The position numbers and the translations under genes were made by a program. Below the pieces are notes generated by a model that searched no databases, was not told the DNA's origin, and saw only the letters and a list, made by a program, of their open reading frames with translations. From assembly GCA_023388675.1 (NCBI GenBank), contig JAEWFU010000216.1, positions 1 to 8,486 of the forward strand: a stretch of 8,486 nt of DNA, in the 5' to 3' direction. The first letter of the stretch is position 1. Each line of letters starts with the position of its first letter. Positions 1-6,611 of this stretch are shown in pieces. The DNA comes from Pseudomonadota bacterium (GTDB lineage Bacteria; Pseudomonadota; Alphaproteobacteria; Rhizobiales; Rhizobiaceae).

Positions 1-607
1 CCTGAATCGGATAACCGAGGATGTCCTTGAAATCCGTAAGCCCGTTATTGCCCCCGAAACCCATGTCATTGCGGAAAAAGGACAGCATGAGCGCATAGGT
101 CATCGCCTGCGTTATGATGGAAAGATAAACGCCGGTCACGCGCGAGCGGAACGCGAACCAGCCGAACACGAAGGCAAGCAGCCCCGGCACCAGCATCACC
201 ATCAGCATCGTGAACCAGAATTGGTCGAAGCCCCACCAGTACCAGGGGAGTTCCTGCCAGTTGAGGAAGACCATGAAGTCGGGCAGATCGGGATTGGCGT
301 AGACGCCCCGGTCGCCGATCTGGCGCATGAGGTACATGCCCATCGCGTAGCCGCCCAGCGCGAAGAACGCCCCGTGGCCGAGCGACAGGATGCCGACATA
401 GCCCCAGACCAGATCGAGCGCGAGCGCGAGCATCGCGTAGGTGAGATACTTGCCCAGCAGTGCCACCATGTAGTTGGGCACGCGCAGCGGGTGGCCGACC
501 GGCAGAAGCAGGTTCGATGCCGGCACGAGGATGGCGACGGCGATCAGGATGGCCGCCACACACAGGATCCTGCTGCCAAGTGCGTTGAGGAGGCGTTGCG
601 TGATCAT
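1..607 (-). CDS. urtC: Urea ABC transporter permease UrtC (5' part; runs off left edge)
   Basis: Second inner-membrane permease of the urea ABC transporter (LivM-like family). It pairs with UrtB to form the channel for urea delivered by UrtA. Read on the minus strand from the ATG at 607-605, the frame stays open to the window edge and gives about 202 residues, roughly half of the usual length. Visible family features are a first hydrophobic segment at about residues 13-36, the stretch DLVWGYVGILSLGHGAFF (65-82) followed by a glycine-rich ALGGYAMG, the segment SRVTGVYLSIITQA (155-168), and FGGNNGLTDF (184-193), typical of LivM/UrtC proteins. The ATG overlaps the urtB stop as ATGA, so translation is probably coupled. 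A purine-rich GGTGGAAGC lies just before the start. Confident as UrtC because of sequence and position after urtA and urtB. The C-terminal part is outside the window. Confidence 0.93.
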   Translation of the reverse strand, partial: MITQRLLNALGSRILCVAAILIAVAILVPASNLLLPVGHPLRVPNYMVALLGKYLTYAMLALALDLVWGYVGILSLGHGAFFALGGYAMGMYLMRQIGDRGVYANPDLPDFMVFLNWQELPWYWWGFDQFWFTMLMVMLVPGLLAFVFGWFAFRSRVTGVYLSIITQAMTYALMLSFFRNDMGFGGNNGLTDFKDILGYPIQ

Positions 608-2241
608 GCTTCCACCGCCCGGCCCTTGAGCGCGAACAGGCCGCGCGGACGCTTCTGGATGAACAGGATGATAAAGACGAGCACGAGTATCTTCGCCAGA
701 ACCGCGCCTGCATAGGGCTCGAGGAACTTGTTGACGACGCCGAGCGTCAGCGCGCCCACCAGCGTGCCCCAGAGATTGCCGACGCCGCCGAACACGACGA
801 CCATGAACGAGTCGATGATGTAGCCCTGCCCGAGATTGGGCGAGACGTTGTCGATCTGCGAAAGCGCGACGCCAGCCAGACCCGCAATGCCGGAGCCGAG
901 ACCGAAGGTCAGCGCGTCGACCCAAGGCGTGCGGATGCCCATGGAAGATGCCATGCGTCGGTTCTGGGTGACGGCCCGCATCTGCAGGCCGAGCGCTGTT
1001 CGCTTCATGACCACGAGCAGGACGACGAAGACCGCTAGAGCGAAAACCACGATCCAGAAGCGGTTCCACGTCATTGCAATGCCGTAGAAATCGAACGATC
1101 CCGACATCCAGGACGGATTGCCGACCTCGCGGTTCGATGCGCCGAAGATGCTGCGCACGGCTTGCTGGATGATCAGCGAAAGGCCCCAGGTGGCCAGCAG
1201 CGTCTCCAGCGGGCGGCCATAGAGCCACCGGATGATGCCCCGCTCGATGGCAATGCCTATCAGTGCCGTGACGAGAAAAGCAACGGGCAGCGCGAATGCC
1301 AGTGTCCATTCGAACAGTCCGGGAAAAGACGTGCGAACGATGTTCTGGACGACGAACGTCGTATAGGCGCCGATCATCACCATCTCGCCATGGGCCATGT
1401 TGATGACGCCCATCACGCCGAAGGTGATGGCAAGACCGATCGCCGCCAGCAGCAGGACCGAGCCGAGCGAGATGCCGTACCAGACGTTCTGCCCGACATC
1501 GAGCAGGGCCAGATGCCGTTCGATGGCCTTGATACCGTCTTGGATCGCCGGCCTGACGTCGTCCCCGACCTGCCCGAGCATCGCGGTCAGTATGCCGAGT
1601 GCGGCGCGATCGCCACGCCCGCTGATCGTCTCCACGGCCTCGGCGATCTGCTCCGGCGATGCATCCGTCTTGAGGATCGAAGCGGCTCTTGCCTGCTCCA
1701 TCACCCGACGCACGCCGGAATTATCCTCTTGCGCCAACGCCTCGTCGAGCAAGGCCAGATTGTCTGGGTCGGCAGCGGTGAACATTGCCTCGGCGGCACT
1801 TCGGCGCGTCGAGGCACTATCGCTCATCAGCGTGAGTTGGCCGATGGCGGCACGCACGGCCCGACGCAGGCTGTTGTTGACGCGAATGCGCTCGACAGCG
1901 CCCCTGGGCGCCTCGCCAGCCGCCTCGTCCGTCAGCGCGTCGGTCAGCCGGACGATGTCGCCCCAGGAAGCGATGGTCACCACCTGCCCGGTTTCTTCAA
2001 CAACGTTGAGCTCGCCGGCCGCAAGCGCCTCCAGCAAAGGCACGAGCCGCACGTCTCCGGTCGCGGCAAGCTGCGCGACGACCTTGCCCCGATCCGAATA
2101 ACTTCCTTCGGAAAGCTGGCGCACCAGTTCCTCGACAGACTGTGCGTGGGCGGGGGTAAGAGCGAGGAAAAGAGCCGCGAAAAGGGCAATCAGTTGGAGG
2201 AGTATTCGCCCTACGTTGCCCCCCTCTGTCCTGCCGGACAT
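604..2241 (-). CDS. urtB: Urea ABC transporter permease UrtB with N-terminal periplasmic domain
   Basis: First permease of the urea ABC transporter (LivH-like). With the start at 2241 it has 545 residues, close to the usual length for long-form UrtB. A hydrophobic signal segment (about 12-30) ends in TPAHA with probable cleavage before Q34. An alpha-helical, Ala/Leu/Glu-rich periplasmic domain follows (about 35-245), then the membrane part from about 254. The permease signature GLAITFGVMGVINMAHGE (269-286) followed by MVMIGAY, a cytoplasmic loop MRAVTQNRRMASSMGI (421-436), and the C-terminal QKRPRGLFALKGR (529-541) are all characteristic of UrtB. The start is uncertain. The frame remains open upstream to an ATG at 2385, but the extra 48 residues are translated repeat sequence. 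The ATG at 2241 itself lies inside the left arm of the repeat, with a GGGGGAG directly abutting it, too close for an ideal ribosome site. The stop overlaps the urtC start by 4 bases. Confidence 0.93.
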   Translation of the reverse strand: MSGRTEGGNVGRILLQLIALFAALFLALTPAHAQSVEELVRQLSEGSYSDRGKVVAQLAATGDVRLVPLLEALAAGELNVVEETGQVVTIASWGDIVRLTDALTDEAAGEAPRGAVERIRVNNSLRRAVRAAIGQLTLMSDSASTRRSAAEAMFTAADPDNLALLDEALAQEDNSGVRRVMEQARAASILKTDASPEQIAEAVETISGRGDRAALGILTAMLGQVGDDVRPAIQDGIKAIERHLALLDVGQNVWYGISLGSVLLLAAIGLAITFGVMGVINMAHGEMVMIGAYTTFVVQNIVRTSFPGLFEWTLAFALPVAFLVTALIGIAIERGIIRWLYGRPLETLLATWGLSLIIQQAVRSIFGASNREVGNPSWMSGSFDFYGIAMTWNRFWIVVFALAVFVVLLVVMKRTALGLQMRAVTQNRRMASSMGIRTPWVDALTFGLGSGIAGLAGVALSQIDNVSPNLGQGYIIDSFMVVVFGGVGNLWGTLVGALTLGVVNKFLEPYAGAVLAKILVLVFIILFIQKRPRGLFALKGRAVEA

Positions 2242-2378
2242 CTCCCCCACAAGGGGGGAGATTGGCAGCTTCGACGTTATCGCCTTTCGTCCAACGTCAG
2301 AGATTGGCGAAGAGTATCCCGCCGGCTGATCTCCCCCCTTGTGGGGGAGATGTCCGGCAGGACAGAGGGGGGCAACGT
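2213..2378. repeat. Palindromic repeat element with perfect 50-bp inverted arms
   Basis: Arms 2213-2262 and 2329-2378 are exact reverse complements over 50 bases, separated by a 66-base spacer. Allowing one mismatch, the symmetry extends about 5 bases outward on each side. Each arm contains its own small hairpin, ATCTCCCCC-ACAAG-GGGGGAGAT (9-bp stem, 5-base loop), at 2240-2262 and mirrored at 2329-2351. The translated arms (PLCPAGHLPHKGG and SPLVGEMSGRTEGG) are a recurrent motif in conceptual ORFs from rhizobial genomes, so this is probably a member of a RIME-like intergenic mosaic repeat family; that identification is from memory. There is no transposase, so it would be a non-autonomous element. 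In the urtA-urtB transcript it can fold into a very long stem, and its left arm runs into the 5' end of urtB. Confidence 0.9.
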
Positions 2379-2415
2379 GGGGCATTGGCGTGACCGGCTG
2401 TTTCGGGAGTTTGTT

Positions 2416-2440
2416 GCGGAGGCGATCATCCCGCCTCCGC
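2416..2440 (-). terminator. GC-rich stem-loop just downstream of urtA (attenuator or 3'-end protector)
   Basis: On the minus strand GCGGAGGCG and CGCCTCCGC form a perfect 9-bp stem with a 7-base loop, 17 bases after the urtA stop codon. No run of T follows it, so a strong intrinsic terminator is unlikely. It more probably stabilises the 3' end of a processed urtA message or causes partial termination before urtB. Such structures are common after periplasmic binding protein genes whose product is needed in excess over the permease. Structure is seen directly; role is inferred. Confidence 0.6.
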
Positions 2441-2457
2441 CGATCGCTTTGATCGCG

Positions 2458-3756
2458 TTACATCGAGCCGCCGCAGCTCTTGGTCTCGGTGTTGTAGTTG
2501 CCGCAGTTGACCGGGTCGGTCCAATCGGCCTCCAGCACTGCGGATTCCGGCAGATAGTCGGACCAGGCGTCGCCCGGCACGAGACCCTCGGTCTCCCAGA
2601 CGACGTCGAACTGGCCGTCATCCTGTATCTCGCCGATCAGCACGGGCTTGGTGACGTGGTGGTTGGCAAGCATGACGGCAGTGCCCCCGGTAAGGTTCGG
2701 AACTTCCACGCCGACGATCGCATCGATCACTGCATCAGCCTCGGTCGACTGAGCCTTTTCGACCGCGGCCGCCCACATATTGAACCCGATGTAGTGCGCT
2801 TCCATAGGGTCGTTTGTCACACGCTCCTCGTTGCCGATGAAGGCATGCCAGGTCTCGATGAACGAGGCGTTTTCGGGCGTGTCGACCGACATGAAGTAGT
2901 TCCACGCGGCCAGGTGGCCAACCAGCGGCGCCGTGTCGAGTCCGGCAAGCTCTTCCTCGCCGACGGAGAATGCGACCACCGGAATGTCTTCCGCCGCGAT
3001 GCCCTGATTGCCGAGCTCACGGTAGAATGGAACGTTGGCATCACCGTTGATGGTCGACACGACGGCGGTCTTCTTGCCGGACGAGCCGAAGTTCTTGATG
3101 TCGGAAACGATGGTCTGCCAATCGGAATGACCGAACGGCGTGTAGTTGATCATGATGTCTTCGGCGGCCACGCCCTTGTCCTTGAGGTAGGCCTCGAGGA
3201 TTTTGTTGGTGGTCTGCGGATAGACGTAGTCGGTGCCGGCCAGCACCCAACGCTCGACGCCTTCCTCGTTCATCAGGTAGTCGACGGCGGGAATGGCCTG
3301 CTGGTTAGGGGACGCGCCCGTGTAGAAGACGTTGCGCTGGCTTTCCTCGCCCTCATATTGAACCGGGTAGAAGAGCAGCGAATTCAGCTCCTCGAACACC
3401 GGCAGCACGGACTTGCGGCAAACCGAGGTCCAGCATCCAAATACGGCGTCGACCTTGTTGACCTCGATCAGCTCGCGCGCCTTCTCGGCGGCGAGCGGCC
3501 AGTCGGAAGCGATGTCGACGACGACAGGTTCGAGCTGCTTGCCGAGCAGACCGCCCTTCTTGTTCTGCTCTTCGACCAGCATCAGCATGACGTCTTTGAG
3601 CGTCGTCTCGGAGATCGCCATCGTGCCCGACAGCGAATGCAGTATGCCGACCTTGATCGTCTCGTCCTGCGCGACCGCCGGTCCCGCCTGGGCAAGCATC
3701 GCGGCAAGAGCCGCGGCCCCAAGCAGCCGGCGGGTAGATCCCATTTTCTCGATCAT
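2458..3756 (-). CDS. urtA: Urea ABC transporter substrate-binding protein UrtA
   Basis: Periplasmic urea-binding protein that delivers urea to UrtB/UrtC. It has 432 residues, the normal family length. The N-terminus is a classic signal peptide with basic STRR, a hydrophobic core LLGAAALAAMLAQAG, and cleavage after AVA (27-29) before QDE. The mature protein begins with IKVGILHSLSGTMAISE (34-50), then VFGCWTSVCRKSVLPVFEELN (105-125) and LLFYPVQYEGEE (127-138), all hallmarks of UrtA in the type I periplasmic binding fold (Peripla_BP_5). ANHHVTKP (364-371) and a C-terminal NCGNYNTETKSCG with two cysteines also fit. The ATG at 3756 is chosen because a purine-rich AAGGGGAAGG sits 4 bases upstream; an in-frame ATG at 3744 is the alternative. 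It is the first gene of the operon, preceded by a sigma-54 type promoter and followed by strong hairpins before urtB. Confidence 0.96.
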   Translation of the reverse strand: MIEKMGSTRRLLGAAALAAMLAQAGPAVAQDETIKVGILHSLSGTMAISETTLKDVMLMLVEEQNKKGGLLGKQLEPVVVDIASDWPLAAEKARELIEVNKVDAVFGCWTSVCRKSVLPVFEELNSLLFYPVQYEGEESQRNVFYTGASPNQQAIPAVDYLMNEEGVERWVLAGTDYVYPQTTNKILEAYLKDKGVAAEDIMINYTPFGHSDWQTIVSDIKNFGSSGKKTAVVSTINGDANVPFYRELGNQGIAAEDIPVVAFSVGEEELAGLDTAPLVGHLAAWNYFMSVDTPENASFIETWHAFIGNEERVTNDPMEAHYIGFNMWAAAVEKAQSTEADAVIDAIVGVEVPNLTGGTAVMLANHHVTKPVLIGEIQDDGQFDVVWETEGLVPGDAWSDYLPESAVLEADWTDPVNCGNYNTETKSCGGSM

Positions 3757-3760
3757 GGCG

Positions 3761-3770
3761 CCTTCCCCTT
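3761..3770 (-). promoter_or_regulatory. Ribosome binding site of urtA
   Basis: Minus-strand AAGGGGAAGG ends 4 bases before the ATG at 3756. It favours this start over the ATG 12 bases further in, which is preceded only by GAGAAA. Confidence 0.6.
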
Positions 3771-3797
3771 TCGTATTTTTTGCACCGCAATACGAAA
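3769..3797. promoter_or_regulatory. Dyad TTTCGTATT-N11-AATACGAAA over the predicted urtA transcription start
   Basis: Two 9-base arms (3769-3777 and 3789-3797) are perfect inverted copies with an 11-base spacer, so the arm centres are 20 bp apart, about two helical turns. The dyad lies between the -12 element of the sigma-54 type promoter and the urtA ribosome site. One arm lies upstream of the predicted start site, so this is more likely a DNA operator than an RNA hairpin. A third copy of the core AATACGAA occurs at 3899-3906. The protein that would bind is unknown; the regulatory role is inferred. Confidence 0.5.
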
Positions 3798-3813
3798 AGC
3801 AGAATGCGTGCCA
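3798..3813 (-). promoter_or_regulatory. Sigma-54 (RpoN) type -24/-12 promoter of urtA
   Basis: Minus strand reads TGGCACG-CATT-CTGCT. Against the RpoN consensus TGGCACG-N4-TTGCW the only departure is C for the first T of the -12 block, and the GG/GC spacing is exact. The predicted transcription start is near 3787, giving a leader of about 30 bases before the urtA ATG. RpoN control fits NtrC-regulated urea uptake known in other bacteria. I did not find a textbook NtrC site (GCAC-N7-GTGC) upstream, so the activator is not established. Confidence 0.7.
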
Positions 3814-3915
3814 GATGACTTGCTCCTCAGGCGAGTCTTAAGAAATCAGTAATTTAGCAGTCGGTCGCGTTGCTGCGGCCGAGGTGCCGGACGCTTGGAA
3901 TACGAAGCGATTGCC

Positions 3916-3942
3916 TAATAATGTGCACGTGCACAATTATTA
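3916..3942. promoter_or_regulatory. Palindromic candidate regulator-binding site TGTGCACGTGCACA
   Basis: The 14-base core at 3922-3935 is a perfect palindrome centred on CG. With one unpaired base the symmetry continues into flanking TAATAA/TTATTA, giving 27 bases in all. It lies about 140 bp upstream of the predicted urtA start, a distance typical of enhancer sites for sigma-54 activators, and about 135 bp upstream of the divergent phosphatase start codon. Half-sites resemble TraR/LuxR boxes (ATGTGCA...TGCACAT) but are 2 bp too close, and the TGT/ACA spacing is 8 rather than the 10 of a NifA site. An even palindrome with central CG would also suit a LacI-type operator. The binding protein is unknown. 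Confidence 0.5.
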
Positions 3943-4064
3943 TGCTCTTGGCCGAGATGAGCGCTATCCGGCTTCGTCATTGCGGCGTCATCTGCCATGA
4001 TTATCGCGTCGAAACCGGGCCGGGCAGCGATACACCGGCAACCAGCAGCGATGAAAGCAGGCAC

Positions 4065-4868
4065 ATGCAGGACAACGAGATAGTGGCGCGTCTGGAACTG
4101 GCCGAGGCGATCGCACGCGAGGCAGGCGGCATGGCGCTCTCCTATTTCGCGGAGCGCGACGAACTTGCCATCGAAACAAAGGCCAACCCGCAGGACGTCT
4201 TTTCGATAGCCGACCGCAATGTCGAGACCCGGATCCGCGAGATGGTCGCCAGCACCTTCCCCGCCGACGGGTTCCTGGGCGAAGAGTTCGGCGTGACCGA
4301 AGGCTCCAGCGGCTTCATCTGGGTTGTCGATCCGATCGACGGGACCAGCCCCTTCATCTTCGGCCTGCCCACCTGGTGCGTTTCGATCTCTCTGCTGCGC
4401 GAAGGCCGCACGGTGGCTGGCGTCATCTATGCACCGCCGACGGACGAGATATTTGCCTGCATGAAGGGCGCGGGGGCGACACTCAACGGCAGACCGATGA
4501 GGCTTGGCGCTGAAACCACGCTGCGCACCGGACTGACGGGGCTCGGCGCCAATTTCCGGGTTCCGCGCGAGACGATCGTGAATTTCGTCGACGGGTTGAT
4601 GGCGATCGGCGGGGTCTTCATCCGCAACGGCTCGGGCGCGCTCATGCTGGCCCACGTCGCAGCTGGAAGACTGGTGGCCTACTACGAACCCCACATGAAT
4701 TCGTGGGACTGCCTCGCCGGCATGCTTATGGTTCGCGAGGCTGGCGGCTGGGCAGGCGAACTGCCCGACGGCGACAATTTGCTCGAAGGCGGCCCGGTTC
4801 TCGTGGCCGCTCCCGGGGCGAAAGATGAGCTGCGGGAACTGGTGGCTGTCACGATGGCCTCTGCGTAG
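4065..4868 (+). CDS. Inositol monophosphatase superfamily phosphatase
   Basis: Mg-dependent phosphomonoesterase of the inositol monophosphatase fold, 267 residues, the usual length. Metal-site residues are present: SIADRNVE with D50, LGEEFG (71-76) with its acidic pair, the signature WVVDPIDGT (86-94), and the C-terminal SWDCLAG (213-219) followed by REAGG. The stretch RNGSGALMLAHVAAGRLVAYYE (187-208) also matches the family. After DPIDGT the sequence is SPFIFGLPTW rather than the common xNFxxG, so the substrate cannot be named; inositol phosphate, histidinol phosphate and related sugar phosphates are all possible. The ATG at 4065 is chosen because MQDNEIVARLELAEAIAREAG is the normal family beginning and a GCAGG lies just upstream. 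The gene stands alone on the plus strand, divergent from urtA and convergent with the exporter gene (48 bases between stop codons), with no recognisable intrinsic terminator in that gap. Confidence 0.88.
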   Translation: MQDNEIVARLELAEAIAREAGGMALSYFAERDELAIETKANPQDVFSIADRNVETRIREMVASTFPADGFLGEEFGVTEGSSGFIWVVDPIDGTSPFIFGLPTWCVSISLLREGRTVAGVIYAPPTDEIFACMKGAGATLNGRPMRLGAETTLRTGLTGLGANFRVPRETIVNFVDGLMAIGGVFIRNGSGALMLAHVAAGRLVAYYEPHMNSWDCLAGMLMVREAGGWAGELPDGDNLLEGGPVLVAAPGAKDELRELVAVTMASA

Positions 4869-4916
4869 ACGATGCCAGCCAAGAACATCAGCCGTTCATG
4901 AAACACTACAGTGCCG

Positions 4917-6611
4917 TCAGCCGCGCTGGTGCAGGTCCGTCATGCCCTTTGGTTGACCATCGCGCGCATGCCGTCCCGTCGGCCGCTCGATCATGCGCCA
5001 AACCCGCGGCGGCTTTTCGCCGGCATGCAGGCGCCTGATCTGGTCGCCCACGATGGCGTCGGCATGGGTAAGCCGCTGATTATAGCGCACGTATTCCAGC
5101 CATGTCGGCAGGTGATAGGCCTCGATCCAGTGTCTTGGATGCTCAAGGTCGCGCGTCAGGCTCCAGCGCCGCGCGCCGTCGCGTTTGCGGATGCGCCGGC
5201 GTTCGGCCATCATTTCCAGAAACTCGCGCGTGTCCTTTTCGTCGATCTCGTATTCGATCATGATCTTGACCGGCCCGCTGCGCGGGGTGAGGTCGAGTTC
5301 CAGATGGGGCTGCTTCCAGCGGTTGAGCGGGTCGAGATTGAGCGAGGCCAGCGCCGGCAGCGCCAGCCGCCCGACACCCATGGCCGCACCGAAAAACATG
5401 ACGCCGGCAGCGAACCACAGCGCGACATCGGTGCCATAGTCCTCGGCGGCATGTCCCCATACCCAGCTTCCAAGCGCCATGCCACCGAACGTCGCCATCT
5501 GGTAAAGCGACAGCGCACGCCCCACGACCCAACGCGGCGTCGAAAGCTGCACGGTGATGTTGAACATCGAAAGCGCGATCACCCAGCAAGCGCCGGCGAC
5601 CATCAGGGCGATGCAGGTCAGCCAGCCGAACGGGCTTTCTGCGATGATCACGGCGCATAATGCGAAGCTCGCGAAGGCAAGGCGCGCGATCCACTCGGTC
5701 GAAAGCCGCTGGCGCAGCAGCCCGCTGATGAATGCGCCGCCCACGGCCCCGACGCCGAACGCGCCGAACAGAACGCCGTAAAGAAGCGCCCCGCCTTGCA
5801 GCAGATCGCGCGTCACGAGCGGCAGCAGCGCCACGACCGAGATGACGGCGAAGCCGAACACGAAGCCGCGCAGCAGCACCTTCTCGATATTGGGCGACAT
5901 CGCCATGTAGCGAAGCCCGGAACTGATGGCGAGGCCGAGCGGCTCGGGCGGCAGGCTGTTGTTGCCGGCGGGTGGCTTCCAGCGCAGCAGCACGACGATC
6001 AGCGCAAGATAGCTGACGGCATTGATGGTGAAGGCCGCGACGGCTCCGAAGGCTGCCACGATCACGCCGCCGAGCGCCGGGCCGACGCTGCGGGTCAGGT
6101 TGAACCCCATGCTGTTGAGCGCGACGGCGGCCGGCAGGTCCGTCCTCGGCACCATATCCCCGACGGAAGCCTGCCACGATGGATTGTTGAGCGCCGCGCC
6201 ACAGCCGATGAGAAAAGTGAAGGTCAGAAGCAGCCAAGGCGTCATCAGCCCGCCATAAGCCGTCAGCGCGAGCACTACCGATACGACCAGCATGAAGGTC
6301 TGCGCGATAAGCATAACCTTGCGCCGGTTGAAATTGTCGGCAATCGCGCCTGAAACGAGCGCGAACAGCATGATCGGCAGGGCTGTCGACGCCTGCACCA
6401 ACGCCACCATGTCGGCGGATGACGAGATGATGGTCATCATCCACGCCGCGCCCACGGTCTGGATCAGAGAGCCGAGATTGGTCGCGAGGCTGGCCAGCCA
6501 GATAGACCGGAATATCCGATGCTGGAAGGGTGCGAGAGTGGGAAAACGTTCGATCACGACAGGTCTGGCGGCTTGGCTGGACGGCGCGCCCGCAGGGACT
6601 CGCCGGAGCAC
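4917..6611 (-). CDS. MFS_3-type exporter with soluble C-terminal tail (EntS-like family)
   Basis: Major facilitator superfamily transporter of the EntS/MFS_3 (transmembrane secretion effector) type, 564 residues. Residues about 33-420 are strongly hydrophobic with some 10-12 membrane segments. The loop GAIADNFNRRKVM (88-100) is the MFS motif between segments 2 and 3, and a second half begins near 245 after a short central loop. A cytoplasmic tail (about 447-545) starts VKIMIEYEIDEKDTREFLEMMAERRRIRKRDGA and ends with HWIEAYHLPTWLEYVRYNQRLTHAD; it resembles a small ferredoxin-like (ABM-type) domain and is a known extension in this family. The substrate is unknown; family members export siderophores or drugs. 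The GTG at 6611 is used because an in-frame TAG lies two codons upstream; a GTG at codon 19 is an alternative, and neither has a strong ribosome site. It follows the acyl-CoA ligase after 56 bases on the same strand and may be co-transcribed with it. Confidence 0.85.
   Translation of the reverse strand: MLRRVPAGAPSSQAARPVVIERFPTLAPFQHRIFRSIWLASLATNLGSLIQTVGAAWMMTIISSSADMVALVQASTALPIMLFALVSGAIADNFNRRKVMLIAQTFMLVVSVVLALTAYGGLMTPWLLLTFTFLIGCGAALNNPSWQASVGDMVPRTDLPAAVALNSMGFNLTRSVGPALGGVIVAAFGAVAAFTINAVSYLALIVVLLRWKPPAGNNSLPPEPLGLAISSGLRYMAMSPNIEKVLLRGFVFGFAVISVVALLPLVTRDLLQGGALLYGVLFGAFGVGAVGGAFISGLLRQRLSTEWIARLAFASFALCAVIIAESPFGWLTCIALMVAGACWVIALSMFNITVQLSTPRWVVGRALSLYQMATFGGMALGSWVWGHAAEDYGTDVALWFAAGVMFFGAAMGVGRLALPALASLNLDPLNRWKQPHLELDLTPRSGPVKIMIEYEIDEKDTREFLEMMAERRRIRKRDGARRWSLTRDLEHPRHWIEAYHLPTWLEYVRYNQRLTHADAIVGDQIRRLHAGEKPPRVWRMIERPTGRHARDGQPKGMTDLHQRG

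Larger units (their letters stand above)
3757..4064. other. Divergent intergenic region between urtA and the phosphatase gene
   Basis: This 308-base stretch carries no convincing gene. The left part holds the urtA leader, the TTTCGTATT dyad and the -24/-12 promoter. The middle holds the single AATACGAA copy (3899-3906) and an AT-flanked palindrome (3916-3942). The right part (about 3943-4064) shows no clear element; an open frame there starting with TTG at 3870 is in phase with the phosphatase but looks unlike protein of that family. No convincing sigma-70 promoter for the plus-strand gene was found; AT-rich TATTAT at 3938-3943 is a weak -10 candidate without a good -35. Confidence 0.6.

Noticed and set aside
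2242..2385. N-terminal extension of UrtB from the ATG at 2385
   Set aside because: The extra 48 residues are translated repeat arm and spacer, lie before the signal peptide, and have no ribosome site upstream.
1162..3852. Very long plus-strand open frame (896 codons) antisense to urtB and urtA
   Set aside because: Composition is Arg/Asp/His-rich without family motifs, it runs straight through the repeat and both conserved urt genes, and it is explained by codon bias of high-GC DNA on the opposite strand.
3921..3936. TraR/LuxR-type quorum-sensing box
   Set aside because: Half-sites look similar but their spacing is 2 bp shorter than the 18-bp box, and no luxR or luxI gene is in the window.
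3870..4064. 65-codon N-terminal extension of the phosphatase from a TTG
   Set aside because: It would run through the palindrome, has cysteine- and histidine-rich unrelated sequence, and the family normally begins at the ATG at 4065.
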